Below are positions 6,617 to 15,702 of a stretch of 64,000 nt of DNA, piece after piece. The stretch is from NCBI GenBank assembly GCA_002021875.1, contig CP018627.1, positions 10,478,001 through 10,542,000 of the forward strand, read 5' to 3'. The notes under the pieces were generated by a model that had not been told where the DNA came from, did not search any database, and saw only the letters and a list, made by a program, of their open reading frames with translations. The DNA is from Streptomyces hygroscopicus (GTDB taxonomy: Bacteria; Actinomycetota; Actinomycetes; Streptomycetales; Streptomycetaceae). Each line of letters starts with the position of its first letter. The first letter of the stretch is position 1. Made by a program: the position numbers and the translations under genes.

Positions 6617-8953
6617 GTGTTACATTCGCGCTTCTCGCGCAGACTCCTGCTGGCCGCGACCCTCGTCGCCGCGCTCGTGATGCCGCTCGGGCAGGCCGCC
6701 GCGGCCGCGCCCGGGGACCCCGCGCCATCCGCCCGTCCGTGGCAGCCGAAGGCGGCACCGAAGCCCCCGCCCCGGCCCGCCGACAACCCCTTCGACCACG
6801 CCCAACGCCTCGACGCGGAAACGGAGTTCAGCGCACCTCCGGCCGCCGCGCCCGGCTCCGTCACCACCGATGGACGGATCCCCGGCCCGCTGTCCGGGCC
6901 GGCCACCCCGCACCACGACAAGAAGCCGGCCGTCGCCCCCTGCACTCTGGACGGCATCACCGGGCTGAGCCCTGATCAGCTGGCCGACTTCCTCGCCGAC
7001 CCCGCGGTCACCGCCGACGGCTGTCTGCGCGGCCTCATCTGGAACTGGGACCCGCGGCTGATCCCCGTCATGTCCGACGCGCACGTCCAGACCGTGGCCC
7101 GGCGCATCGCCTCCCTCGCCCCCGGCCACGACGGCGAGAACACCAGCCACCTGTACGAGATGTTCACGTACCTGCACGCGGTGGCGTACCACGACTTCTC
7201 ACACGACGAGATCGACACCACCGACGCCCCCACCGTCAACGCGGTACGCGGCGCGGTCGACGCCTTCGGCGCCGCGGCCCACACCTTCGACGCCACCGGG
7301 GCCAACGCCGACACTCTGCGCGAGGCCCTGATCGGCTGCAGCGGGCCCGGCGGACGCCAGTACCAACTCGGCCTGATCAAGAAGGTCCTGGCCACCATGG
7401 ACCCGGAGCACACCGCCACCAACAAGGACCAGTCCTGGGGCAACGCCGCCCTCTCCGCGCTCTCGCTGAACTACCTGGGTGTCTACTCCGGCAACCAGGA
7501 CAAGGAGTTCCAGGCCGCGGTCGCCGCCGACCCCGGCTACCGTGCCGCCTTCAAGGCGTTCGCCGATTACACCCACCTGAAGGACACCCCCAACGCCTGG
7601 GTCGTACGCGACGCCCTCCTCGAGTACGGCCGCTTCGGCGAGATCGACTCCCTCAAGCAGCAGACCATCGCCGACCTCGGAGCCCTGCTGCCCGTCACGG
7701 TCAGGAACTTCGGCGAGGGCAGCGCACCCTGGGGCAAGGTCGTCTCCTGGCTCATCACCTTCGAGGCGTGCCGGCCCTACGGCGTCTGCAAGGAGGACAT
7801 CGAGAAGCGGATCTTCCCGAACACGTACTCCTACGACAACGGCGGCATCAAGGTCCGCACCGCCCTCGACCGCGCCACCGTCGATCAGCTCTACTATGCG
7901 TCCAAGCAGGTCAGGGCCCAGTTCCACCGGGTGCTCGGTACGGAGGAGCCGCTCGCCGGCGACCCGAACGCCACCCTCACCATCGTGCTGTACGCCTCAC
8001 GCTCCGACTACGAGGTCTACCACCCGATGCTCACCGGCATGGCCACCGACAACGGCGGTGTCTACATCGAGAAGGGTGCGACCTTCTACACGTACCAGCG
8101 CCGCGTGCCCCAGGACTCCTCCCTCACCCTGGAAGAGCTCTTCCGGCATGAGTACACCCACTACCTCAACGGCCGGTTCGCCGTCCCCGGCTTCTTCGGC
8201 GAGGGCCCCTGGTACGAGGGTGACCGCACGACCGCCATGGACGAGGGCAGCGCCGAGTTCTTCGACGGCTCGACCCGTGACGACGGCATCCGCGTACGCC
8301 AGTCCCTGGTCCGCGACATCATCAGCGACACCCAGGGCGGCAGGCCGCGGATGACGATCAACGAGATGCTGCACGCGACCTACGACCGCGACGGCTTCCG
8401 CTTCTACTCCTACGCGGGAACCTTCTTCGAGTTCCTGTGGCGCGACCACCCGGCGAAGCTCCAGGAGATGTACCGGTTCATCCGCGCCGACGACCCCGTC
8501 GCCTTCGACAACTGGCGCAACCAGCAGGGCGCGGACACCAACCTGCAGCAGCAGTACAACGCCTTCCTCGACCAGCAGATAGCCATCGTCGACGACCTGT
8601 TCGTACCGGACACCACGTTCGTCCCCAACCAGGACCTGACGCTCACCGACGCCGCCGGGGCGCAGAGCGCCTTCTCCCGGGCCACCGGCAACCAGCCCGT
8701 CTGCAAGGACAATGGCGACGGCGAGCACGGACGGTTCGTCTGCACCGGCGAGATCACCGCGAACCTCAGCGACCCCGGCAGCCTCAACAAGGTCTTCACC
8801 GAGATGTCCGAGGCGGTCGACGCCAACCTGCTCGACCGTTCCAAGCCCGCGGCCGTCGACTTCAGCGATATGAACTGCAGCTTCGGCCGGCCCACCGTCA
8901 CGGGCAACTCCGGCACCGCGGACTTCAGCTGCGAGGGACCGCTGCGGCGGTGA
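6617..8953 (+). CDS. Secreted microbial collagenase (peptidase M9)
   Basis: 778 residues from GTG at 6617, chosen because GGAGG lies 5 bases upstream; the in-frame TTG at 6605 contains that site. The N-terminus (RFSRRLLLAATLVAALVMPL...AAAA) is a clear secretory signal. An M9 N-terminal helical activator region (about 110-400) precedes the gluzincin catalytic domain. The zinc motif HEYTH is at residues 511-515, and the third ligand Glu (in AMDEGSAEFF, about 543) lies 28 residues after the second His, the same spacing as in clostridial ColG. No PKD or collagen-binding domain is recognisable. Instead the last 110 residues form a Cys-containing module (CKDNGDGEHGRFVCTG...MNCSF...FSCEG). It degrades collagen-like or other extracellular protein. 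Confidence 0.9.
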   Translation: MLHSRFSRRLLLAATLVAALVMPLGQAAAAAPGDPAPSARPWQPKAAPKPPPRPADNPFDHAQRLDAETEFSAPPAAAPGSVTTDGRIPGPLSGPATPHHDKKPAVAPCTLDGITGLSPDQLADFLADPAVTADGCLRGLIWNWDPRLIPVMSDAHVQTVARRIASLAPGHDGENTSHLYEMFTYLHAVAYHDFSHDEIDTTDAPTVNAVRGAVDAFGAAAHTFDATGANADTLREALIGCSGPGGRQYQLGLIKKVLATMDPEHTATNKDQSWGNAALSALSLNYLGVYSGNQDKEFQAAVAADPGYRAAFKAFADYTHLKDTPNAWVVRDALLEYGRFGEIDSLKQQTIADLGALLPVTVRNFGEGSAPWGKVVSWLITFEACRPYGVCKEDIEKRIFPNTYSYDNGGIKVRTALDRATVDQLYYASKQVRAQFHRVLGTEEPLAGDPNATLTIVLYASRSDYEVYHPMLTGMATDNGGVYIEKGATFYTYQRRVPQDSSLTLEELFRHEYTHYLNGRFAVPGFFGEGPWYEGDRTTAMDEGSAEFFDGSTRDDGIRVRQSLVRDIISDTQGGRPRMTINEMLHATYDRDGFRFYSYAGTFFEFLWRDHPAKLQEMYRFIRADDPVAFDNWRNQQGADTNLQQQYNAFLDQQIAIVDDLFVPDTTFVPNQDLTLTDAAGAQSAFSRATGNQPVCKDNGDGEHGRFVCTGEITANLSDPGSLNKVFTEMSEAVDANLLDRSKPAAVDFSDMNCSFGRPTVTGNSGTADFSCEGPLRR

Positions 8954-8967
8954 GCTGACTTTCGGTA

Positions 8968-9002
8968 CCGCGCATCCGCACCTGCTCGGTGCGGATGCGC
9001 GG
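8968..9002. terminator. Bidirectional hairpin terminator
   Basis: A perfect 15-bp stem around a 5-base loop (8968-8982 and 8988-9002; core GCATCCGCACC) lies between the convergent collagenase and phosphodiesterase genes. Confidence 0.8.
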
Positions 9003-9053
9003 GCCGATGCCCCAGCGGGCCAACCGCCGGAATCGTGTTCCGCCGGACGGCCC

Positions 9054-12000
9054 TCAGGCCGCGGGCGCCGCGGCCGCCGCGGTGACGGTGAACCGCGCCT
9101 GCGCGGTGGCGCCGTTCACGCGCACCGCGAGGGTGGCCGTTCCCGGGCGCAGCGCGGTCAGTTTGCCGTCGGCCGGGTCGTACGCCGCCACATCGCGGCG
9201 CCCGGCGTCGTCCGGGTCGCCGATGTGAACGTTTGGCGAGCCGGTCCAGTCCGCGCTCAGCGGGAAGCCGACCGGCACCCGCCGGGCGTCGATCCCCTCG
9301 CCCTGGAAGACGGTCGCCGTGATGCCGGCGGCCTGCCCGGTGTGCAGGTCGTCCGGGGCGGTGACGGTGAGCCCGTCCACATGGGCGCGGGTCTGCACGG
9401 ACACCCAGTCCGGGCCGCCCTGCCACGGTGCGTGGCGCGCGGCCGCCTGGTCCCGGGCCGAGACGTGGTCCACGCCGACCATCGACCAGCCGGTGAACCC
9501 GCCCTGGTTGGGCGGGGTGGCGGGGTTCTTGCCCGAGTTGCCGTTGATCAGGTACGGGACGCCGTCCACCCGTGAGGCGTGGAAGGTGCCGACGTGGCTG
9601 CCGATGAATCCCGCGCCCTTGCCCGTCGTGCGGCGGAAGTCGGTCAGCCAGCCCTCCAGCAGCGCCGCCTCCTTGCGGTCGCCGAGCTGGCTGCCCTGCT
9701 GCGGGGTGGGGTCACGCGGCGGCACATGCTCGATCACCATCACCGAGCCGACGCCGGGGTCCTTCGCGGCCGCGTCGAGCTGGGCGCGCAACTCCTTGAT
9801 CTGGTCGAAGCCACCGGCGCGCAGCCCCAGCCGTGAGGTGTCCAGGGTGAGGAAGCGGGTGCCGCGGTGGTCGAACGAGCGGTGGGCGGGCCCGAATTCG
9901 CCGGTGAAGTTGTCGATGGAGCCGCCCATCACCTCATGGTTGCCGGGCACGTAGTACCAGGGCAGCTCATCGCCCAGCTCCTCGTTCAGCACGGTGCGCG
10001 CGAAGGACAGATCGGCGGGGGAGCCCTCGTCGACCAGGTCCCCGTTGATCACCAGGAAGTCGGGCTTGGCCGCCTTGATCTCCCGCAGGGTGCGGCGGGC
10101 CTGGGCGACGATCGGGCTGCCCGGATCGCGGGCCACGAACTGCGCGTCGGACATCACCGCGAACCGCCAGTCGCGCCCCCGCACCTGCGCGGCGGTGGAG
10201 ATCAGCGGATCGGGGCGCACGCTCTGCGTGGGCAGTCCGACGGAGGGCGGTACCCGCGCCGAGAGGTCGTCGATGACCACGCTGCCGGTGTACTGGCGGG
10301 TGGCGGAGGTCTCGGCGAGGTAGAAGCGGTTGACCTTCAGCGGATACGCGACTCCGGCCGGGACGGCGAAGTCGACATGTCGCCATCCGGTCCAGGTCAC
10401 ATACGGTCCGCGGAGCAACTGGTCGGAGCCCGCCGCGTCCTTGAGGTGCAGGGTGGGCCACGCCCCCTTGCCGTCGCCCTTGATCCACAGGCCGAAGGAC
10501 TGCGGCTGCCCGTCCACCTCGATCTGCTGGGGCGGGGTGACGTAGGCGGCGCGGGTGGCCGTGGACTGGGTGAAGTCGTAGTCCAGCTTCAGCCCGGTGC
10601 CGGTGTGGCCCTCGGGCGTGGCCTGCGCCGAACCGGAGGCGCGGGCCTGGCTGAAGGTCCAGCGATCGGCGTCGTCGAAGGACGCCTCCTGCCGCTCGGT
10701 CAGGCCGACGGTGACGGCGAGCACGGTGGTGGCGCCGCCGACGCGGACCGTGACCTGCCCCGCGGCCTGGTCGTGGCGCGCCCTGACGGTGAAGGTGCCC
10801 GTCCGGGGGGCCGGGGCGATGTCGAACAGCGCGTGGTCGTACGAGAGCCGCACATCGGAGGGTTCGACGGGGGCGCTGGTGCCGTGCGCGTCCAGGCCGA
10901 CGATGCCGAACCGGCCCGTGGCCTCGGCGTCGGCCAGGCCGACCAGCCGGCTGGTGGACTGGATCCGGTCCAGCCGGTCCAGGACGGTGAGGCCGATGTC
11001 GCCGTGGGCGGCGCCGCGCCGGGCGGTGACGGTGGTGTCACCGCCGTGGCGGGCGGTGAAGGTGCCGTCGGAGCCGACCCGGCCGATGTGCGAATCGGCC
11101 GCCCGCCACTGCGGCGCGCCGTCGGCCGGGCCGTACGTCTCGTCGTAACCGGCGGCGGTGAGGCGGCGGGTGAGGCCGGGGAAGACCCGCTCGGGGTGGC
11201 CGCCCCGGACCGGGTCCGTGGTGGGCGCGGACGCGCGGTCCATCGCGGTGCCCACCCAGAAGCCCTTGAGCCGGCCGCTGCCGTCGGGCGCGGTGAGGGC
11301 CAGGCCGTTGGGGACGGTGCGCTCGGCGCCGTCGGACGGGCTGTTCTCCACCCGGGCGGTGTCGCTGCCGGGCTCGCGGGCGACGAGCGTGGAGGAGCCG
11401 CCGCCGTCGAGGTTGAGCGCGCTGTAGGCGCCCGCGTCCTTCATCATCAGGCCCAGCTCGGTGAGGGTGACCCCGCCGCTGTCGGCCTGCCGCCCGTCCA
11501 CGGTGAGGATCTGCATGGTGCGGCCGTCGCGGGAGAAGCCGACCGCGGTGCGCGGCGCCGTGGTGTTGTTGCCCTCGCCGTCGTGGCCGACCGGCTTGCC
11601 GTCCACGACCAGCAGTTCCCGGCCGCTGAGGGCCGTGCGCGGCAGGTCGCCGTCGTCGGTGCGCGGCCGGTACTCCATCGACACCGCGTCGCCGACGGCC
11701 AGTGCGGACAGCTCGTCGGCCCCGGCGTCCCGGCCGAGCAGCACGGTCGCACCGGCCGGGATCGGGCCCTTGCCGGGCGCGGTGGCCGCCTTGGTGACCT
11801 TGCCGTCCACGACCGTGACCTCGGCGGTGCGCCGTGCGCCGTCCACGGTCTGGGCGCGGTCCGCCTCGCCCCACTGGGCGGTGTACGCCCCGATCCCGGC
11901 GGCCGGGACGTTGGCGGCGTTGAGCGCCGCGAGCGGATGGGGGCCGTCGGGGAGGGTCAGGGTGCCGTCGAAGTAGAGCTGGAGGACGCGGCCCGCGTCG

Positions 12001-12560
12001 GCCGGGCCGATGCCGACGGCCTGGGCGGGTCCGGCCGCGGAGGCGGAGTTGACGAGGCGGCCGTCGCCGATGCCGTTGCCCTCGGGGGCGCCGGTCTGGT
12101 TGATGTCGAAGAAGTCACCGTTGATCGCCGCGACCGTGCGGCGCCCCGGCCCGGCGTCGTGCTCGGCGGCCAGTTGGGACACCGTCCGCCGCTTGGCGAC
12201 CTGGTCGGGGTGGAGATAGTCGACATTGGTGCCGCCGGCCAGGTCCACCGACAGCGCGTCGACCCGCAGCCATTTGTCGGACTCCAGCCGGTCGTACGAG
12301 GTCAGCTTCACCCCCGGGGCGACCGGCCGCGAGGAGCGGGCGGTCTGCAGCCCGTCGCCGTCGGCCACGGACCGGGTGCCCGGCGCACCGCTGGCGGCGG
12401 GCGGGGCGACCGGCCGCAGCATCTCCGTGGAGACCCGCGGCAGGGGTTCGGGCGCCGGGGCGGGGGTGGTGTCGGCGGTGGCCTGGCCGGCGGCGCCCAG
12501 CACAAGGGCGGACACCGCGGCCAGGGCCGCCAGAGGTCTGGCGAACGCGACAGGAGGCAC
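9054..12560 (-). CDS. Secreted phosphodiester glycosidase / metallophosphoesterase fusion
   Basis: 1168 residues with a GTG start 5 bases after GGAG and an N-terminal signal peptide (cleavage near QATADTTP). About residues 100-440 form a phosphodiester glycosidase domain (NAGPA/DUF2233 type), with conserved AAINGDFFDINQTGAPEGNG, TAVGFSRDGR and ALNLDGGGSSTLV motifs. A middle region has beta-sandwich and carbohydrate-binding-like modules. About 795-1040 is a calcineurin-like phosphoesterase (SDAQF, NGDLVDEG, PGNHE, IEHVPP, GSHVGTFHAS), followed by an Ig-like Big2-type tail (GKLTALRPGTATLAV). The first metallophosphoesterase motif reads D-x-Q instead of D-x-H, so the metal site is altered. Known NAGPA enzymes cleave sugar-1-phosphodiesters. 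Together the domains could release sugar and then phosphate from teichoic-acid-like polymers outside the cell, but the substrate is inferred. Confidence 0.85.
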   Translation of the reverse strand: MPPVAFARPLAALAAVSALVLGAAGQATADTTPAPAPEPLPRVSTEMLRPVAPPAASGAPGTRSVADGDGLQTARSSRPVAPGVKLTSYDRLESDKWLRVDALSVDLAGGTNVDYLHPDQVAKRRTVSQLAAEHDAGPGRRTVAAINGDFFDINQTGAPEGNGIGDGRLVNSASAAGPAQAVGIGPADAGRVLQLYFDGTLTLPDGPHPLAALNAANVPAAGIGAYTAQWGEADRAQTVDGARRTAEVTVVDGKVTKAATAPGKGPIPAGATVLLGRDAGADELSALAVGDAVSMEYRPRTDDGDLPRTALSGRELLVVDGKPVGHDGEGNNTTAPRTAVGFSRDGRTMQILTVDGRQADSGGVTLTELGLMMKDAGAYSALNLDGGGSSTLVAREPGSDTARVENSPSDGAERTVPNGLALTAPDGSGRLKGFWVGTAMDRASAPTTDPVRGGHPERVFPGLTRRLTAAGYDETYGPADGAPQWRAADSHIGRVGSDGTFTARHGGDTTVTARRGAAHGDIGLTVLDRLDRIQSTSRLVGLADAEATGRFGIVGLDAHGTSAPVEPSDVRLSYDHALFDIAPAPRTGTFTVRARHDQAAGQVTVRVGGATTVLAVTVGLTERQEASFDDADRWTFSQARASGSAQATPEGHTGTGLKLDYDFTQSTATRAAYVTPPQQIEVDGQPQSFGLWIKGDGKGAWPTLHLKDAAGSDQLLRGPYVTWTGWRHVDFAVPAGVAYPLKVNRFYLAETSATRQYTGSVVIDDLSARVPPSVGLPTQSVRPDPLISTAAQVRGRDWRFAVMSDAQFVARDPGSPIVAQARRTLREIKAAKPDFLVINGDLVDEGSPADLSFARTVLNEELGDELPWYYVPGNHEVMGGSIDNFTGEFGPAHRSFDHRGTRFLTLDTSRLGLRAGGFDQIKELRAQLDAAAKDPGVGSVMVIEHVPPRDPTPQQGSQLGDRKEAALLEGWLTDFRRTTGKGAGFIGSHVGTFHASRVDGVPYLINGNSGKNPATPPNQGGFTGWSMVGVDHVSARDQAAARHAPWQGGPDWVSVQTRAHVDGLTVTAPDDLHTGQAAGITATVFQGEGIDARRVPVGFPLSADWTGSPNVHIGDPDDAGRRDVAAYDPADGKLTALRPGTATLAVRVNGATAQARFTVTAAAAAPAA

Positions 12561-12719
12561 GGCAACTCCATGGGGCCAGGGGACTCGCGTGGTTCACACG
12601 CACAGCGCCCCAGCATCGCCCCGGAGTTGACCGGGCACCAGAAGGCGTCGGCGACGACACGGGAAACAAATGACCAAGTCGGCGCGGAGGGTGGTCGCGC
12701 CGACCGCTGTGGGGCGGGG

Positions 12720-13151
12720 TCAGTCGCCGGTCACACCGTCGAGATAGACCCAGTCGCCCTCGTGGCGTACGAAGCGGCTGTTCTCGTGGAGCGAGCCCGC
12801 GCGGCCGCCCTCGGTGTAGTGGGCGCGGAACTCGACGGTGCCCGTGGTGTGGAACGCGCTGCCCTCGGTGGTGCCCAGGATCTCCAGGCGCACCCAGCGC
12901 AGGCCCGGGTCGAGCCCGGCGCCGGGCGGCCGGGTGGTGGGGTGCCAACTGCGCAGCAGATACGCCTGGTCGCCGACGGCGAAGGCGCTGTAGCGCGAGC
13001 GCATCAGCTGCTCGGCGGTGGTCGCGCGGGCCTGGCCGCGGTGCAGCCGGCCGCAGCAGTCGTCGTAGGCCGCGGGCAGCCCGCAGGGGCAGGAGGCCGG
13101 GGTGGGGCGGGCCGGCTGCGGGCGTCGGGTACGTCGGGACATGATCCCCAT
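12720..13151 (-). CDS. YchJ-family (UPF0225) protein with N-terminal SEC-C motif
   Basis: 143 residues. The N-terminal SEC-C zinc motif (CPCGLPAAYDDCCG, about residues 21-34) is followed by the NTF2-like YchJ domain. That domain carries the signature TAEQLMRSRYSAFAVGDQAYLLRSWH, with motif residues LMRSRYSA, and a C-terminal beta sheet ending WVYLDGVTGD. The length matches the family. A second in-frame ATG three codons in (MSRRTRR) is an equally good start. The molecular role is unknown; SEC-C motifs are known to bind zinc and, in SecA, to contact SecB. It stands alone between the phosphodiesterase gene and the sugar-acid operon. Confidence 0.88.
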   Translation of the reverse strand: MGIMSRRTRRPQPARPTPASCPCGLPAAYDDCCGRLHRGQARATTAEQLMRSRYSAFAVGDQAYLLRSWHPTTRPPGAGLDPGLRWVRLEILGTTEGSAFHTTGTVEFRAHYTEGGRAGSLHENSRFVRHEGDWVYLDGVTGD

Positions 13152-13213
13152 TGTGACGGGTGGGACGGACGGGGTGCCGCCCCGGCCCGGACGGCTGCTC
13201 AGGGCTCGTCTGT

Positions 13214-13265
13214 TCGGGCGGCCATGGCTCAGGGCCCGACCGCTCGGACGGCCATGGCTCAGGGC
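13214..13265. repeat. Near-identical 22-bp direct repeats spanning the dehydrogenase stop codon
   Basis: A 22-mer with core GGCCATGGCTCAGGGC occurs at 13214-13235 and 13244-13265 with one mismatch, 30 bp apart; a weaker third copy lies near 13189-13207. The second copy includes the stop codon of the zinc dehydrogenase gene, so the 3' end of that gene has been locally duplicated. Confidence 0.65.
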
Positions 13266-14266
13266 TCGATGACGACCTTGAGCTGTGCGGGGTCGGAGAG
13301 CGCCGTCTGGAGCGCGTCCGCCGTACGTTCCAGCGGGAAGCGGGCGGTGACCAGCGACTCCAGGTCGATCCGTCCGGTGGCGGCCAGGGACACCGCCGCG
13401 GGGAACTCCCCGGCGTAGCGGAAGGCGGTGACCAGGGTGAGCTCCTGACGCTGCATCCAGGCCAGCGGCAGCGTGGTGCGGGGCTGGGGCGGGTTGCCGA
13501 CGGCGACCACGGTGCCGCCGGGGCGTACCGCGTGCGCGGCAGCCGCCAGGGCGGACTCGATACCGGAGCAGTCGAGCGCGATATCGAACACCGGATCCTG
13601 GGGGAGGAGCTCACGGGAGGTGTCCAGGGCGTGGTCGGCGCCCAGGCGGCGGGCGTGGGCCAGCCGGCCGGGGTTGACGTCGGTCACCACGGTCTCGCCC
13701 GCCCCCACGGCGCGGGCGGCCTGGAGGACCAGCAGGCCGATCGGCCCGGCACCGGTGATCAGCACCCGGTCCCCGGCCGCGACATCGCCGCGGCGCACCG
13801 CGTGCAGGGCGACCGCGAGGGGTTCGATGAGCGCCCCGGAGGTGAGGGGGAAGCCGTCGGGGAGCGGATGGGCGAACTCCGCGGGCACGGCCAGATGCCC
13901 GGTCAGGGCGCCGTCGGTGGGCGGGGAGCCGAAGCAGCGGCCGTGGGGGCACTGGTTGTAGCGGCCCGCGCGGCAGGCGCGGCAGCGTCCGCACGGGATG
14001 GCGGGCTCGATCGCGACCCGGGTGCCCGCGGGCAGGGGGCCGTCGCCGGCCACGACCGTTCCGGCCGCCTCGTGGCCGAGCGCGGTGGGGGAGCGCAGCA
14101 CATTGGGGCCGTTCTCGCCGTGGGCGTAGTAGTGCAGGTCGGAGCCGCACAGCCCCACCGCGCCGATCTCCACCAGGATCTCGCCGACGGCGGGTCGCGG
14201 AATCGGGCGCCGCTCGATGCGCACGTCCTTGGGGCCGTGCAGGATCGCGGCGGTGGCGTCGTTCAT
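13259..14266 (-). CDS. Zinc-dependent alcohol/polyol dehydrogenase, likely hexonate 5-dehydrogenase
   Basis: 335 residues of the medium-chain dehydrogenase family. The catalytic zinc site shows as GLCGSDLHYY and GHEAAGTVV. The structural zinc site has four cysteines in the CGRCRACRAGRYNQCPHGRC pattern. The NAD-binding Rossmann motif is GAGPIGLLVLQ. Closest in style are L-idonate and L-gulonate 5-dehydrogenases and sorbitol dehydrogenases. In the operon with mannonate dehydratase and mannonate oxidoreductase, the most economical role is oxidation of L-gulonate (or idonate) to a 5-keto acid. Start chosen at the ATG at 14266, 12 bases after GAGGAG; the ATG at 14290 has no ribosome-binding site. 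It follows the MFS gene by about 30 bases. Confidence 0.85.
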   Translation of the reverse strand: MNDATAAILHGPKDVRIERRPIPRPAVGEILVEIGAVGLCGSDLHYYAHGENGPNVLRSPTALGHEAAGTVVAGDGPLPAGTRVAIEPAIPCGRCRACRAGRYNQCPHGRCFGSPPTDGALTGHLAVPAEFAHPLPDGFPLTSGALIEPLAVALHAVRRGDVAAGDRVLITGAGPIGLLVLQAARAVGAGETVVTDVNPGRLAHARRLGADHALDTSRELLPQDPVFDIALDCSGIESALAAAAHAVRPGGTVVAVGNPPQPRTTLPLAWMQRQELTLVTAFRYAGEFPAAVSLAATGRIDLESLVTARFPLERTADALQTALSDPAQLKVVIEP

Positions 14267-14299
14267 ATCGGGGTGGTTCTCCTCGTACATGAGTGGGGC

Positions 14300-15670
14300 T
14301 CAGGCGGCGGACAGCCGCAGCGGTTCGACGCGCTTGATGACCAGGCCGTAGGTGAGGGCGCCGATCACGCACAGCGCGCCGGACAGCATCAGCGGTGCGA
14401 CGAAGGAGTGGTTGAAAGCGCCCAGCAGCAGCCCGGTGGTGGTCGAGCCGAGCACCCCGGCCAGGTTGGACGCGAAGTTCTGGATGCCGCCGAGCGAGGC
14501 GACATGGCGCGGGGTGGGTGCGACGTCGGCGGGCAGGCTGGCCACCGAGGCGGCGGAGAAGGCCAGGCTCGCGTAGCTGACGGACAGCAGTGCCAGGGCC
14601 CCCGTGGCGCTGGGGACGAGCACCGCGAAGGCGATGACCGAGGAGAAGAGCATCCCGCACACCAGACAGGTCTTACGGGCCCGGGTCACCGACCAGCCGC
14701 GGCGCAGCAGTGTGTCGCTGGTCCAGCCGCCGAGCAGACTGCCGCCGATGGCGACGACGCCGGGCAGGGCGCCGTAGAAGCCCAGCTTGAGCAGGTCGAA
14801 GCCGCGGGCGTCGACGAGGTAGCTGGGGAACCAGGTGATGAAGAAGTAGATGACGTAGTTGAGGCAGAAGAAGCCGATCATCATGCCCCAGACCGTGCGG
14901 TACCGGAACAGGTCGCGCCAGCGGACGGCGGGTTCCTCCGGGGCCGTCTCCTCGGCGGGGTTCTCCTCGAGCCGGGCGCCGCCCGCCGTGACGTACGCGC
15001 GCTCCTCGGCGCTGAGCCCGTCGCGCGCCGTGGGCTCGCGGTATGCCTTCAGCCACAGCGCGACCCACAGCAGACCGGCCGCGCCGGTGACCCAGAACGC
15101 CATCCGCCAGCCCTGCCAGGCGATCAGCGCGGTCACCACCGGGGCGGCGACCGCGGTGCCGGCGCGGGCGCCGTTGTCCCAGACGCTGTTGGCCAGCGCC
15201 CGTTCGCGGACCGGGAACCAGCGGGAGACGGACTTGGCGCACGAGGGGTAGGCCGGGGCCTCGCCCGCGCCGAGGGCGAGGCGGGCGAACAGCAGGCTGC
15301 CGATGCCCCGGACGAAGCCGGTGCCCACGGTGACCAGGGACCAGAGCAGCCCGCCGATGGCGAACATGCGCTTCTCGCCGTAGCGGTCGATCAGTGCCCC
15401 GGCGGGCAGTTGGCCCAGCGCGTAGGTCACGAAGAACATGCTGAGGATGACGCCCTGCCATTCGGGGCCGATGTTGAGGTCATCGGTCATATAGGGCAGG
15501 GAGAGGGAGATGGTGGCGCGGTCGACGTAGTTGACGGTCATGCCGAGGAAACAGAGGAAGACCATCAGCCAGCGGGTGTTGTGCCGCAGACCGCGTGGGC
15601 GCGGTGGCGCGGGGCTTGCCCCGTCCTGGGATGGCGTGTCGGTGGCGGGGGCGACTCTGGGCGTCTTCAA
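14300..15670 (-). CDS. MFS sugar-acid:cation symporter (ACS family)
   Basis: 456 residues from a TTG preceded by AAAGGAGA, six bases upstream; much longer frames extending upstream overlap the oxidoreductase gene and are not supported. Twelve hydrophobic segments are evident. The first helix carries NYVDRATISLSLPYM, and RYGEKR is the conserved loop between helices 2 and 3, as in hexuronate (ExuT), glucarate (GudP) and galactonate transporters. A hydrophilic central loop (about 215-255) is typical. Its place between the dehydrogenase and oxidoreductase genes implies it imports the sugar acid that the operon degrades, by proton or sodium symport across the inner membrane. Confidence 0.9.
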   Translation of the reverse strand: MKTPRVAPATDTPSQDGASPAPPRPRGLRHNTRWLMVFLCFLGMTVNYVDRATISLSLPYMTDDLNIGPEWQGVILSMFFVTYALGQLPAGALIDRYGEKRMFAIGGLLWSLVTVGTGFVRGIGSLLFARLALGAGEAPAYPSCAKSVSRWFPVRERALANSVWDNGARAGTAVAAPVVTALIAWQGWRMAFWVTGAAGLLWVALWLKAYREPTARDGLSAEERAYVTAGGARLEENPAEETAPEEPAVRWRDLFRYRTVWGMMIGFFCLNYVIYFFITWFPSYLVDARGFDLLKLGFYGALPGVVAIGGSLLGGWTSDTLLRRGWSVTRARKTCLVCGMLFSSVIAFAVLVPSATGALALLSVSYASLAFSAASVASLPADVAPTPRHVASLGGIQNFASNLAGVLGSTTTGLLLGAFNHSFVAPLMLSGALCVIGALTYGLVIKRVEPLRLSAA

Positions 15671-15702
15671 GGCGGCTCTCCTTTGAAGGGGCGTGCGTGT
15701 GG

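Noticed and set aside
9867..13418. Very long plus-strand frame of 1183 codons
   Set aside because: It is antisense to the phosphodiester glycosidase fusion and the YchJ gene, has Gly/Arg/Val-rich composition and no ribosome-binding site or domain.
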